DNA of 64,000 nucleotides from Dipteris shenzhenensis. Taxonomy: Eukaryota; Polypodiophyta; Polypodiopsida; Gleicheniales. The notes below the pieces were generated by a model. That model worked only from the letters and a program-made list of their open reading frames with translations. It did not search any database and was not told the origin of the DNA. A program made the position numbers and the translations under genes. Where the stretch lies: NCBI GenBank assembly GCA_047967505.1, contig CM106538.1. One strand, written 5' to 3'. Positions 48,076 through 59,572 of this stretch are shown piece by piece; the stretch's first letter is position 1; every line of letters starts with the position of its first letter.

Positions 48076-50801
48076 ATGTTGCTCAAAAAAATGGCAATGT
48101 GCAACCACACCATTGAAGAACAATCCAGCAAGAAGAGACTTTACCACCTCCACATTGATTTAAAAGAAGAGTATGCACCTGTGCAAAAACGACTGAAGGG
48201 TCCACAAGCAGGTGCAATGCCAAGGGAGAACATAAGGAAAGAAGGCTTACATCATATCGATTTATGGTGTGATGGGAGCATTTACCTAAGATGTCTAATC
48301 AGTAACTTTACTCCTCCATTTTTCAATCTGACAACACTGCTGAAGTTTGTGGGGTGATGGTAATAAGGGCCAATTTGGATATGTCAAAACTCAATCTACG
48401 GCCGTGGAAATGTACAAAGGCTTTTACCAACAACAGAGATGGGAATGAAATTGCAACAGGTAGCAAAAAGCTCTAAATTGAAGGAGTAGCTACAGAAAGA
48501 AATTGAAGAACACATGATGACAAAGAAAATGTTGAGGAAAGCTAGAAGAAAAGCCACACCCTTAGGAGATAGACTTAGAAATAGCAAAATTCGTAACTTT
48601 GCAAATCTAACCTGGCAGTGGAGGATGCATGCGCAAAGTTTAGGAAGCAAGGTAAGTCTTCTTTTGCTTTTGCAATTTTGAATGCAACACAAAGACAATG
48701 ATTACTCTATGATAATAGCAATTGAGCTTGGAAAAACTCTTTTATTTGTGCTTCTTATAGGAAAATTCTTAAGCCTTGTAAAGAAAATGTTGATCCTAAT
48801 GCCCCTCTAATAAAACAAATGAAAGGTTTACTGTCAACTACAATTGCGAAAAGCATGCTAGAGGAGAAAATCTATAAAACAATCAAACACAATGTTGTGC
48901 AATAGTTTGTAGATACAAACAAAGTTGATGTGAGCATAATCCAAGGGGCACTCGATGAGGGCGGAGTGAACAGAAAACATTGCACATCCATTTTCAATGT
49001 AGTATTAATAACCTTGAAAGATTAGAGGATAAAACGGGTGTGCTCTTACCAAAGCCTACGGCAGTGTGGAAGTTAAGAGGCCTACTCAACCAACAAGTAG
49101 ATGATTATATTGAAAATTGTATGCACATTGAATGAGTGTATGAAAGTGACAAGGGAACCACTGTATATAACTCTTTTAACAATGTTTTTGTCGATCTTCA
49201 ACACGTGCAAATGAGAATGGTTGAGTTTTATGATATGGCATTTGAAGAGTGCCAAAGGTTCCTTAAATTTGTTGTGAAATTGTCAAGGAGAAAAAGATTT
49301 AATGAGTGACCATCACTCTAATGAATAGAGCTCTTGATCCCTCGATTACAATAGCAGACTCAAAACACTTCAGTGTGCAATCAGAAAAGCACATTTGCTG
49401 GCTAGGCACATTTGAGGTAAGCACACACTTGAATTGAAAGTGGTTTTTTTATAAGTATTTATTAATGTATGATTCTTTAATTGTATTTTCACTTGGCAGG
49501 TTAAGAAAAAGGACCACAAAACTCTTGATTGGGTATTCCAACACATAGAAATACCATCAATTATTAAAGATCAAGTTCAAGGAGGGTATTTGCATGTTGG
49601 TGGCAAAGGTGATTTCCAGATTGATTGGCATAGGGCAAGTGACCTCAAGACCCTCGAGTGTATGTTCAGCATAAGCAAAGTAGGTAATTCAAAATCTCCA
49701 TGCCTTTACTACAAGGAGCCAGCATATGTCGTGGATTCAAAATGGTGGAGGAAGGCACCTAACAAAGATAAGGTTGATCCCAATTTCAAAGCCGTTCTTG
49801 ATATCCCTTTGTGTAATGTACATATATGCACATTACCTGCTTTATGTCGAATCATCGAGAAGATGGTATTTTTGTATGTTGGTTTTGCCTGGAAGCTTCA
49901 TCCTAAAAAGTGAGGAAGGATGAACTTCAAGCAATCGAGAAAGTATTTTTGGGCATTGGTCTCCATGGAGGAGATGTTCATATCACAACAAATCTAGAAA
50001 AATTAAAAAATGGAACGGAAGTGCCCATCAAGCCATCTATCGGTGGAGTGAAGGTTAGAAGGTTTTAATCACAGCCACAGGGCAAGAGAAAACCAAGCAG
50101 ACAATCACGCTATGTTTCAAGAGTACAGTATGGCATTTGGAGGCACACACACAATGCAATTAAAGATCATGAAGTAGACGAAATTGCACGAACTGTTCAA
50201 ACAGAAGTATAAAGATCCTTAGACAAGCTTTTCATACTTTTTGACAAACAAACTTGGACCAAGAATGATCACCGTGCATTGGAGGAGGAGCTGAAGACTT
50301 TGGAAAGTCAATGAAAGAAGCTTGGACAACTTGCAACATACCACATTACATGGTAATAAAATTTCATTCTTTGCTTTTACTGGCATTTTCCTATGTTACC
50401 TCTTAACAATAGAATGTGACTTCTTGTTTATTGTAAATGCAACATATTATCTACAACCATTTTTCATATTTTGAAAAAAAATATGGATGCCCTACATTTC
50501 AGTCAACTCAGGGGGAATGGAGAAGTCTCATTACATAGTACAAGATGCATTTTTTTGGCATAGACAACATTTTGGAGGAGCACAGAAAGCAAATAGCCTC
50601 AAAGAAGTTTCCAATGGTTGTATGCTACAAAGGTTGCAATGTAAGAAAAAAGTGGCAACATCAAAAGTCACACTAGCATTCAAGATGGCCCAAAAAGAAA
50701 GAAGAAGGCAAAGCTTGGATAACTCAACTGCTGCACAGAGACATGCGGAATGGAGAAAATCAAAGACTTTTATGAACCACAGGTGGATAGATAGAGCTTA
50801 G
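48076..50801 (+). pseudogene. Transposase-like multi-exon gene, decayed
   Basis: I recognise this as an uncharacterised protein family, repeated in some plant genomes and probably a DNA-transposon transposase, but cannot name the superfamily. Pieces in order: an opening segment (48076-48357); a basic exon ending near 48651 with a GTAAGT donor (RNSKIRNFANLTWQWRMHAQ); an exon after an AG at about 48762 (KPCKENVDPNAPLIKQMKGL, IIQGALDEGGVNRKH); then, after GAG/GTAAGC near 49418 and an acceptor at 49499, the best conserved part, YLHVGGKGDFQIDWHRASDL, SKSPCLYYKEP and VHICTLPALCRIIEKMV. The last piece contains GMEKSHYIVQDAFFWHRQ and HFGGAQKANSLKE (50518-50600). The HxxH-GG end resembles the C-terminal helix of several cut-and-paste transposases. 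Stops and frameshifts interrupt several exons. Confidence 0.55.
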
Positions 50802-51109
50802 GAACTTTGTAACAAAATGTACAATGTATAGCTCAATAGAGCAGTGCGGTGACTATATTATGTAAAATTTGCAAATTCAATACATGTACACTTAAGTTCC
50901 TATAGTAAATCCGTGGCTATATGATGCAAGGTTTGAAATTCAAAACAACTACAGTCAAAAGCAAAGATACAATATGATTCAAAATAATTTGCTACACTTT
51001 GCAAGAGCTTGGAAGCTTACTAACAATATAATATCCTGCCCTAGAGCAGATCTTGCCAAGATAATAACCAAAAATATTGTAAGCAGATATTTTTTCCAAA
51101 AGAATGATC

Positions 51110-52157
51110 CTTTCCTTCTACTGGTTGATTTGATCACCTCTTCCAATCTTATCAAAGTGAAGGTCCCTTTGAATCTTCTTGAATGTCTCATCATCGATGT
51201 CATCGTCTCCCATACATTTCTGAGCTTCCTCAAAGCACGTGGATAGACATTCCTATGAGTTGAAGTTGTCTTCCATGCTGTGGAAAGGGTCACCCTTCTC
51301 AATGATCTCAAAATCCAAATGGCAGGATTGGACAATCAATGCCAACGTGTAATCTTCCCTCAAATCAAATATTGCTTGACTATCATGAAGAAGAATATAA
51401 TCCATATCTCCAATTTGGAAAGTGGGAAGCAATGGCATGGCACGGCCATAGCTTTCAATGTCAAGGTCTTCAATCCTTACTAGCCTATTAAGTGTGTCTG
51501 TCCTTAGTGCCACAAGGTCGAGTGCAGCAGCTTCATCTCTCTCCTTGACAAGGTCTATCACCTTCTCTTCATCCTCCTTCTCTGATACTTCTACCTCTTC
51601 TTAGAGTTCCTCTTGATCCCAGGGCCTCTCATCTACTTCCTCATGCTTTTGCATCTCTAAGCCCTCCTTAAGGTTAACATGATGGTAGTTCATGTACAAT
51701 ACAAACCCCAAACATTCGTCTAAAATTTTGCACTTTCTATTGTGCATGTTGCACTCTGCTTTAACATGCTTTGGCAAAAGCTCATACCTCTTATGAATGG
51801 AAGTCCTGAACTTATTATCTGTCAACAAATCCTTGATGTGGATGTGTGACTTATTTCCAATACAAATCCTACCCTCCCCTGTGAGCTTTTGAAAAATGTT
51901 GCATTGTTCATCAAAAAATTCAATGTGTTGGTCAACCAAATGTGAATAATCTAGCTCCTTGTTGAACATTTCATAGAAAATATGGAAATCCTACTGGGCA
52001 TTGCACTTATGAAGGAAATCAAAAAGCAACTCATCACATGATTTTGTTTGTTCTCAAAGCGATTTGGCTTGTTGGGGGCTTGCTCAACAGGATAAATCTC
52101 TTTGTTAAGCACATTTCTTAATAATTTTGTCAAGTGATATTTTAAAATCTTGAGCAA
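51110..52157 (-). pseudogene. Unrecognised acidic protein, nearly intact
   Basis: I do not recognise this protein. On the minus strand 51969-51253 is open for about 240 codons except for one TAA at about 51600 (EEL then EEVEVSEKEDEEKVIDL) and a stop near 51253, after which QKCMGDDDIDDETFKKIQRD continues. Visible features: KLTGEGRICIGNKSHIHIKD, HKRYELLPKHVKAECNMHNR, a Glu/Asp-rich stretch that could form a coiled coil, and RRIEDLDIESYGRAMP-like sequence. The Cys/His residues (CNMHNRKC) might bind metal, but this is a guess. It lies between the transposase-like gene and the histone-protease gene and runs opposite to both, so it may be an accessory gene of the same element. Confidence 0.45.
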
Positions 52158-52470
52158 ATTCTAGAGGATCAATCAACAAATTGGGTTTTTATAAAATTAT
52201 ACCTGGAATAGGTTGGTTCATGACCCAAAAATCAGAACTTGTTACCTTGGTCTCCTTCTGGAAGCTCTTATCCTTGTTTGTAAGATCACACAAAGGAAAA
52301 TTATTTCAATGGCATGAAAAACCAAAAAAGGACAGGGACATGACTAAATATGTCCTTGAGACATAAACTAGCACAATGTAATAGTAGAGAGAGTTCTTAT
52401 GATGGCAATAAATGTATCTAGGTCAAACTAATGCAAACATATGCTTGTGAAAGACCATATTCAAGATGTG

Positions 52471-53510
52471 TGCCCCAGAAAGTGATTTTGACTGTTGGAC
52501 AGTGCTCCAATAGTCAAAATTGCTTTCTTAAGCACATTTCAACATTTCTTTGTATCCAGATTTCATAGAGACCCCACACTTCTTAAGGACAATTAACATT
52601 GAAACACACACATTGAATGAACATACCAAGTCTAGGTTGGTCCTTGACCACATTTGGAATTTGATAGATGATATTGGAAATGTACTCATGTTGGTCTATT
52701 GGTCCTATTACCTACTATGCAAATCTCTATCTTAGGCACACTTGTGCACTAAGATTTGTTTTTGGATATTCTCTGGAGTCTTCTAAGTATGAAGTTTGTT
52801 CCAAGGGTAGTTTGTTTTGAAGTAGGAGCATCAGGTGCTTTTTCATTTGGAATTTTGGTGGTTGTATTCTCTTCAGGCTTCTAAAAGGTAGTTGGAAATT
52901 GAAACACTAGGTGAAAATATGTAGTAATAGGTAGTATGTGATCAAGAAAGTGATTTGGGATGTTCGGCATTCTCCTGAACCTCAGAATGGCTTTCTTAGG
53001 TACATTAATAAATTGTGTTATGAGGGCAGTTTATAGGGGCATCAATTTCTTAATATCTATTTATGTTGGAATCATCTATGATTGTGTTAATCAATGTTTT
53101 GAAATTTGTTTAGATACTGTTGATTTTATACATTGCTGTGTTGGCAATCATATCAATTTAATGGAATGTGAGATAAACAAATTGTGTGGGATAGAATTTC
53201 AGTAATGTGCCTAAGAAAGTGATTTGGCTTATTGGACAACTCCCAAGCCTCCAAATCGCTTTCGTAAGCATCGTTTTGCATATGTTTCTGGTTGCATATT
53301 ATGTGTTGGTTTTCTTCCTCTATAGGGACAATAGGGACTACTTTTGATTTCTGCATTGCTTGTTGTGTTGTCTCTCATATGGGTTGGACATTGGATCAAT
53401 TTGATGGATTGTGAGAGAGAAACAAGTTGTTAGGTAGAGTTTTTCATTAATGTGCTTAAGAAAGTGATTTGGCTTGTTGGACAATTCCCAACCCTTTCTT
53501 AAGCACATTT
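52471..53510. repeat. Four palindromic repeats in ~245-bp units
   Basis: A ~65-bp palindrome with arms like CTTAAGAAAGTGATTTGG and CCAAATCGCTTTCTTAAG around a GTTGGACAATTCCCAA centre occurs at 52471-52538, 52938-53005, 53207-53272 and 53452-53510. The last three lie 269 and 245 bases apart and share flanking sequence (ATGGAATGTGAGA against ATGGATTGTGAGA, then AACAA and TAATGTGC), so they are units of a tandem repeat. The short minus-strand open frames across them are repeat translation. Confidence 0.75.
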
Positions 53511-53604
53511 GTGCATATCCACCTGTTATAGGTTTTGTCTTGGTCAGGGCCAATAGGTACTACTTCTTTAATGAAGCTCTTAGTTTGCAGGCTGGAAGAC
53601 TATC

Positions 53605-55720
53605 ATGGCAAGGGCAAACCAGACAACCATAGTGATTGGTAAGTGGCCTCATATTGCTCAAGCTGCCACTCCCCAGTTGCTAGTGCCAGTGTCTGAGGAT
53701 CTCATAAGAGGAAAGGGAAGTCCGTGCATATCCTCAAACAGGCAAAGAAGAGGAGGGTTTCTCAAAAGGTGTCAGTGCTTAGGGGGACAAGGAAGGCACA
53801 AAAGGCCATGGGACATGCAATACCAAAGGCTCCCTTTCAAAGTCTTGTGAGGGAGATCTGTAATGACAATCAATTAGGTTATAGATGGCATAGGTCTACA
53901 TTGTTGTCCCTCCAAGAGGCAGCTGAAGATTGGATGCTAGAATTCTTATGGGATTGCATGATTGTTGCTACACATAGTCATAGGGTCATCTTGAGGGTGA
54001 AGGATGTTGAGACACTTACACTTAAGATATTTTGTTATAGATATGACAAAATCCTTCATCCTTGCAATTGCGTGGACCTCAAAATGAGGGATATTCTATT
54101 TGTGCCACCAGCAAGGAAACCAAAGGATGTTGGTACAACTCTAGTGGAGGTAACACAAAACAAGGATACAAGGGGCAAGGCTGCTTATGAGGAGGCCATG
54201 ATAGAGCAGAGGGATGCTACCAACATGCAATTCATCTAAGAGACTACCCTAAGGGACATTAAAAATAATCAAAGGATAATGCATTTGGGATCAAATATTA
54301 TACTCAAGTTTCAAGATGCCACTTTTGTGAAAGACATAACACTGACCCAAGACTGTTTCAGAGCTTTGATGTCACAAGAAGGATGGGTGACTGATACAAT
54401 TATTTTTTATGTTCTCAAGTAATTGATATGCATGCTTAAGGTGATGAATATGGTTGAGTTTCTTGATTAATTGATGATATGGACTCAGTTCCTTATACAA
54501 TGCACTGAGAACAATATTTTTACCAGCATGTATAGAGGAGGGTTAAAAGAGCCGCAACAACTTGAGGTTTATGTACTTGATCCTTGCATATCTCCCTTAC
54601 TAAGAAATCCAAAGGTTCCTACAATTGATCTTGTCAAGTGGTTCAAACACTGTGACTTCAACTTGATCACTCTCATCCTATTACCTTATAACTCTGAGTA
54701 AGTGAATAATACATTTTACTTCATTTCTTCTATCATTCATTGTTGTAATGTTGACTAATGTATCTGTCTTTTTTTTGCAGCAACCATTGGAGCCTAGTGT
54801 CTATTGACCTTCAACAAAAACAAGCCTTTTGTATGAATTCTCTCTACAAAACACATAAGGACCTTGATTTGTATGTTTCCTTTTGTTAACATATCCCTAT
54901 ATAAATAAAGCTCTACATTGTTACTTCACCATTGCTAACAATAGGATTTTATCTTGTAGAGGCATAAAAAGGTTATTGGATGTCTTGGATCATTTTCCTC
55001 CAAATGTGGACCTGCGTGATATTGTTGAGATTTTTGACTTAAAGGTAAGGACATTTATGGATGTTCAATGATGTTTTTGGCCTCCTCAATTATATAAACC
55101 ATATCCTAAGGTTGTTAAGTTTGTGCACGTGCCACAAGGAGATGATCCCCATTCATGTGGGTGGAGGACAATGATCCATGCCAAGTATTTGTTAGATACT
55201 TACTTTGCAGATCCGCCACCAGACAGGGTAAGTATATAAATCTATATATTCATAATGACTAGACTTACACAAACAAACACCATTGTGAAACAAAATATAA
55301 TCTAATCTTTCATATTATTTTTCTTGATTGCAGGTTTCAGAGGATAGATTTATATCAATCTATGTCAATGGATATAGATCCATGGTCAATGTATCCCAAG
55401 GGAGACACAGAGCGAGATCTAGGGCTAGTGCTTTTGGAAGCAAGGAGACTGCTGTTGTTGTTGAAGGCAAGGAATAGGGGGCTGAGGACAATCCCAAAGT
55501 GGAAGAGGAGATTTCCAGTGAGGAACCACAGTAGCCTGATGAGCAGCATCAGCCTTCACATCAGCCTTATGAGTAGCCTCATCCTTCACATCAGCCTGAT
55601 GAGCAGCTTCATCCTTCATAGCAGCCTGATGAGTAGTCTCATCCTTCACAACAACCTGATGACTAGCTCCTACAGCCTAATGAGCAGCCTAGCCTGATCA
55701 AAAGCCTCCTTCACAGTAGC
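53605..55720 (+). pseudogene. Histone H3-like domain fused in frame to Ulp1 (C48) SUMO protease
   Basis: One frame runs from 53724 to 54697 through two domains. First is a histone fold (53793-54029): KAQKAM, IPKAPFQSLVREI, RWHRSTLLSLQEAAED and VATHSHRV..VKDVE align without gaps to H3 residues ~53-130, about 31 of 78 identical by hand. The upstream frame at 53605 starts MARANQT, like the H3 tail MARTKQT. Second is a C48 protease: DITLTQDCFRALMSQEGWVTD, YVLDP, LLPYNSD/NHWSLVSID and PQGDDPHSCGWRTM supply His (54785) and Cys (55156); Asn (54836) replaces the catalytic Asp. Introns 54698-54780, 54871-54959 and 55228-55333 have GT/AG borders and matching phases. The last exon has QPDEQ-type repeats. 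Stops at 54237, 54420, 54468 and 55069 and in the last exon make it a pseudogene. Ulp1-like proteases cut SUMO and occur in several plant transposons; a linked H3 fold is unknown to me. Confidence 0.75.
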
Positions 55721-56095
55721 CTGATGAGCAGCCTCAGCCTCTGATCAATAGCCTCATTCACAACAGCCTGATGAGCAACTTCAGCCTCATCAGTAGCAAC
55801 AGCCTTCATTTGCATAGGAGTAGTTACATATTGTCATCATACTTACAACTACTTTAGATTTTGATTATGACTCACTCATTGTATTGATACAATACCTATA
55901 ATATGAGTTTTTATTTATCTCAACAATCCCATTTGGGATGTCTTTGCTTATGTATCAGTTCTTTCTGTATTGATACAATTGACATGTAATATGGTTTTTG
56001 ATTTCTCTCAATGATTTCTTTACTTTCTCATATTTATAGTGTGTATAACATGTAGCATTAGTATAACATGAATTCAAATCAAGAATCAAGGGTAC
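55721..56095. other. No gene; end of repeat tail and AT-rich spacer
   Basis: The first ~80 bases still carry CAGCCTGATGAGCA-type repeats from the preceding gene. TGTATTGATACAAT occurs twice (55877 and 55956) as a short direct repeat that is itself partly palindromic. Confidence 0.5.
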
Positions 56096-56099
56096 CTTC

Positions 56100-58564
56100 T
56101 TACAAGGGTTTAAAGATAGCATATGGAAAATCAATAAAATTAAACAATATTACTTGTTTCCGATGCAGAAGATATAAAACCACCAATAAAACTAAGTTCA
56201 CAAAGATATACCTCACATTCTTCTTGGTGTAGTAGTCATTCCAATTCCATCGAACAAATAAGAGAAGAGTTGGGCACATCATGTTGTCCTTGAATTTGGA
56301 AGACTCTACCCTCTTTTTCAAACATAATGGAGTTATTAAGATAACTCCGATGTAAGCTATGCCCAAGACTATATAGCCATTCTCGACCAAGCACTACATC
56401 TGTTCGGTCGAGATGCATGATTTGGAAATCCAACAAGTCTTAATAACCTTGAATATCCACCTCTACACCATGTATCATGGTGTCCCAAACTTTCTTATCA
56501 CTACCTTTTGCCAAAGAGACCACATATTTATAGGCACTTGGACTCTTAAGCAATTTTAATTCCTTAATTAACAAGTAGTTCAAGAAATTATGTGTTGCAC
56601 TATCATCAACCATCACTCTTACTCTTTGCCCCTTAATTTTTAGTAGTATGTGCAAAGTTTGACTGTTAGTGCATATGAACATTTGCACATGATGTTGAAA
56701 ATTTTCCTTAACAACACAATGATTATGCTAAAAGATCTACTGATTTTTTAGCTGAAAATTGCTAGGAAGGTTGTGATGACTAGCTCAAAATGACCCACCA
56801 AAATTATCAATGTACTAAAGAAAATTGAGTGGGACCAAGGCATTCAGCATGCCAAAAATAAAATTATAAAATATACTAACACGTTAAGATTAGTCGCATC
56901 AACTAGTGTTGTAGTTCCCTTGTAGCATCACTCAAATGCAAACTAATATATTCTTCTTTAGCTTGTATTCCTTAGCTTGTATGCAAACTAATATGTTCTT
57001 CAAATGCAAACTAATATGTTCTTCTTTAGCTTGTATTCCTTAGTATTCAATATCAATAATTTTTTCAATCTAAATGAGAGAATTTTTCAATTCAATAGAG
57101 CTAGGATAGAGGCAATAATCATGTTTAATAAACTTTGTGATACTCAAAAGAATTTCTCTAATGGTACAAGTGTGTGATTGCCCTTTATCTGATGAGTTTA
57201 AACCTATGATGCTACACGAAGTCTTTGTGCACTTACACTACATTAAATCTCCTCATTAAATCATGAGGACCAAAGGTGGGCTACCACATTTTTTTTGATA
57301 TATAGCACATGGTGCTATCCTCATGATAGACCTCTACCTTAGTGTACTTTTCAGTATTATCAAGCAGCAACACTTGCACCGCATGTACTTGTCTTTGTGG
57401 AGGTCTATTCGGGGCTTTAGCTCCCACTTGTTTATTTTTAGGGTAGAGTTCCAAGCAGCATGGTCTTTGCCCAAACATTTGAAGCAAATATTTTCTTGCC
57501 TGGCCCTTTCATAATCCTCTTTCTTCAAGAGAGGATAATTTTGTGTTTGAGGTTTCTTAGGTGGTACTTGAGGAACCTCCTTCTCAAAGTGCCCCTTCCT
57601 TTTCAAATTGGGAAATTTGTTGAACTTTGAAACAAAACTTGTTTGCTTTGAAGTTTCAGCTTTGAATTTCCCCGTCGCATTATCATATATTTGGGCAAAC
57701 TTAATGGCTTCCTCAAAGGTTTTAGGAGACTTTTTTTTCACCTGTACCTTATAAGTGTCTTTGAGACCTTTCACAAAACCCCTTATTTTTTGGAATTCAT
57801 CAATTCCCTTCAACTTAAGGACTGCCTCCCTATAGTTCGCTATGTACTGGACTAGAGTGTTTTTACCCATAGTGCAATTGTCCCAAGCCTCCCACACTCT
57901 TTCTAATTCATTTTCCGGTAATAACTCTTTTAGGAAGGCTTGTTTAAACTCAGTCCAATGTCTAGGAATTCTTTCATTTTCCCTAAGGCTCATCCACCAT
58001 TTATAGGCTTTATTTTCAAGGGAAAGACTTGCTTCCACAACTTGATTTTTAGGAGGTGTATTCCTAAGTCAATGGAAGCCTTGCCACTTTTGCAAGAACA
58101 TATTAATCGCATCTATATTATGCTCCTTTTCTTCCCCATTGAAAATTGGCGATTTCAAGTCCTTAAGGATGTTAGAGGTTTCTCTAAGTCGAGAGGTGGA
58201 CCACTCAACTTGATTAGGAGGCATCATTTATTTTTTTGTAATAGTTACCGATTGAGAATTGTCTAACTTAGTTATGGCTTTAGCTAGGGTAATCAATGTA
58301 TCACTGATAACTCCTAGTTGTGGTTGTATATTTTGCATTCAAGTTTCAAGTTTAGTGAAATTTGTATACGAAATTCCATAATCACCGGTATATGTCCTCC
58401 ATTTCCATGTTATCCTCTTGAGTTTCAATTTGTACCTCCCCATGTGTTTCCTCTCTAGTTAAAACTTTTCCTTTCCTAGCCCTTTCCTTGGCCTCTCTAG
58501 CCATATCGTCCCTTTCTGGAGTTGTCATTTTAAAGATGCATTTTTTCCTAAAAATATAAAGCAA
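56100..58564 (-). pseudogene. Ty3/gypsy gag and protease, decayed
   Basis: Reading leftwards: gag N-terminus at 58564-58382 (TTPERDDMAREAKERARKGK); gag core at 58038-57334 (NKAYKWWMSLRENERIPRHW, FKQAFLKELLPENELERVWE, GFVKGLKDTYKVQV); and a zinc knuckle CFKCLGKDHAAWN whose last Cys is lost. After a gap, protease pieces follow at 56688-56440 (VMVDDSATHNFLNYLL, a damaged DSGATHNF) and 56436-56236 (RTDVVLGREWLYSLG). RT and integrase are not seen. The protease motif differs from the copia proteases and fits Ty3. The primer-binding site lies about 1 kb upstream at 59560-59571. Confidence 0.8.
56700..57280. other. Gag-protease spacer of the Ty3 element
   Basis: No clear frame. A ~50-base direct repeat (AAATGCAAACTAATAT, TTCTTCTTTAGCTTGTATTCC) occurs near 56935 and 57002. 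Confidence 0.5.
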
Positions 58565-59559
58565 AGCGCTTTATGTCATAGAGAAAAATATGATGCCCAC
58601 TTTCTCGGTATTTGTTCGATGGTCTTGAATTCATCTTCGCACTTTCTTCGATCCATGACTTCTCACTTTCTTTTAATTCACAATCTTTTCGATTTCGCTT
58701 CTTCCATTTCCCTCGATCTCAAACGTCAAAATCCCGCTTTCTTCTTTTGATTATGACAAGGTTCAAGAGATTGGAGAAAGGGTTGAAGAGGATCTTAGAA
58801 GCTTGGGAGAAAGAGGGAGGAAAAAAAGGACTCTAAAACCTTTGGAAAGAGAGAAGGAAAAAGCCTTAAGGAGAGAGGGGTATGAAGGAAAAGGTGACAT
58901 GGCTTTTTTCCCAAAGGTTTTTTCAACCTTTGTATGACGTGGCTCTATACTTTTATGAGAGCTTTGGAGAAACTTTGAAACAACAAATTAGCAAAATGGC
59001 ACGCAACCTTTGAAACAGCAAGCTCTCTTTCAATTCTCTGTGACTCTCTATGCAGGTCAAGGGAATCATCACCCTGATGGAGCTAATGCCTCCCTGACAG
59101 CCTCATAACATCAAGAAATTATGCTATAATTTGGTGTTTCGTTGGATGGATGGCATCAATAGATTTTAGCAAATTACTTCCAAAAGATCTCTGGAGCCTT
59201 GACCCTTGAGGAGAAAATCCATGCACGGTCACCAGTGAAAATCTTTGCGCGTACAGTCACAATTGCTGTGCACATGAAACTCCAACTACTAAGCATGTCC
59301 CATTGTTACATGACTTCACATCGCATCATGTGGTGCTCAAAATTTAGTAGGCATCATTATTTCGTTATAACAGCGTAGGCAAAATGGTAAGGACTGCTTA
59401 ACTCAGTCACTACTGCAAGCTCGCTGCTATCATGCAGCTATCATCTCCCTCCGAATAAGGCTGAACACAGTGTGTTGTTGCTTGTTTGTGCACGAAATGG
59501 ATCCAATCATCGACCCTCCAAAACATCTACCATCATCCACAAACTTTGATGATCTACAG
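58565..59559 (-). mobile_element. Ty3 untranslated leader
   Basis: About 1 kb between the primer-binding site and gag without sustained coding sequence. It includes purine-rich stretches (58770-58880). Confidence 0.4.
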
Positions 59560-59571
59560 GCTTTGATACCA
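59560..59571 (-). promoter_or_regulatory. Primer-binding site of the Ty3 element
   Basis: The minus strand reads TGGTATCAAAGC, one base different from the initiator-Met tRNA site TGGTATCAGAGC. It is preceded on that strand by ATGTATCA, a plausible LTR end at 59573. The LTR would extend rightwards from 59573; I could not fix its other end. Confidence 0.65.
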
Positions 59572-59572
59572 A

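Noticed and set aside
53793-54029. Calling the histone domain a true CENH3
   Set aside because: Some residues (RW, AAED) resemble CENH3, but loop 1 has the canonical H3 length, the sequence is highly diverged and it lies in a pseudogene linked to a protease.
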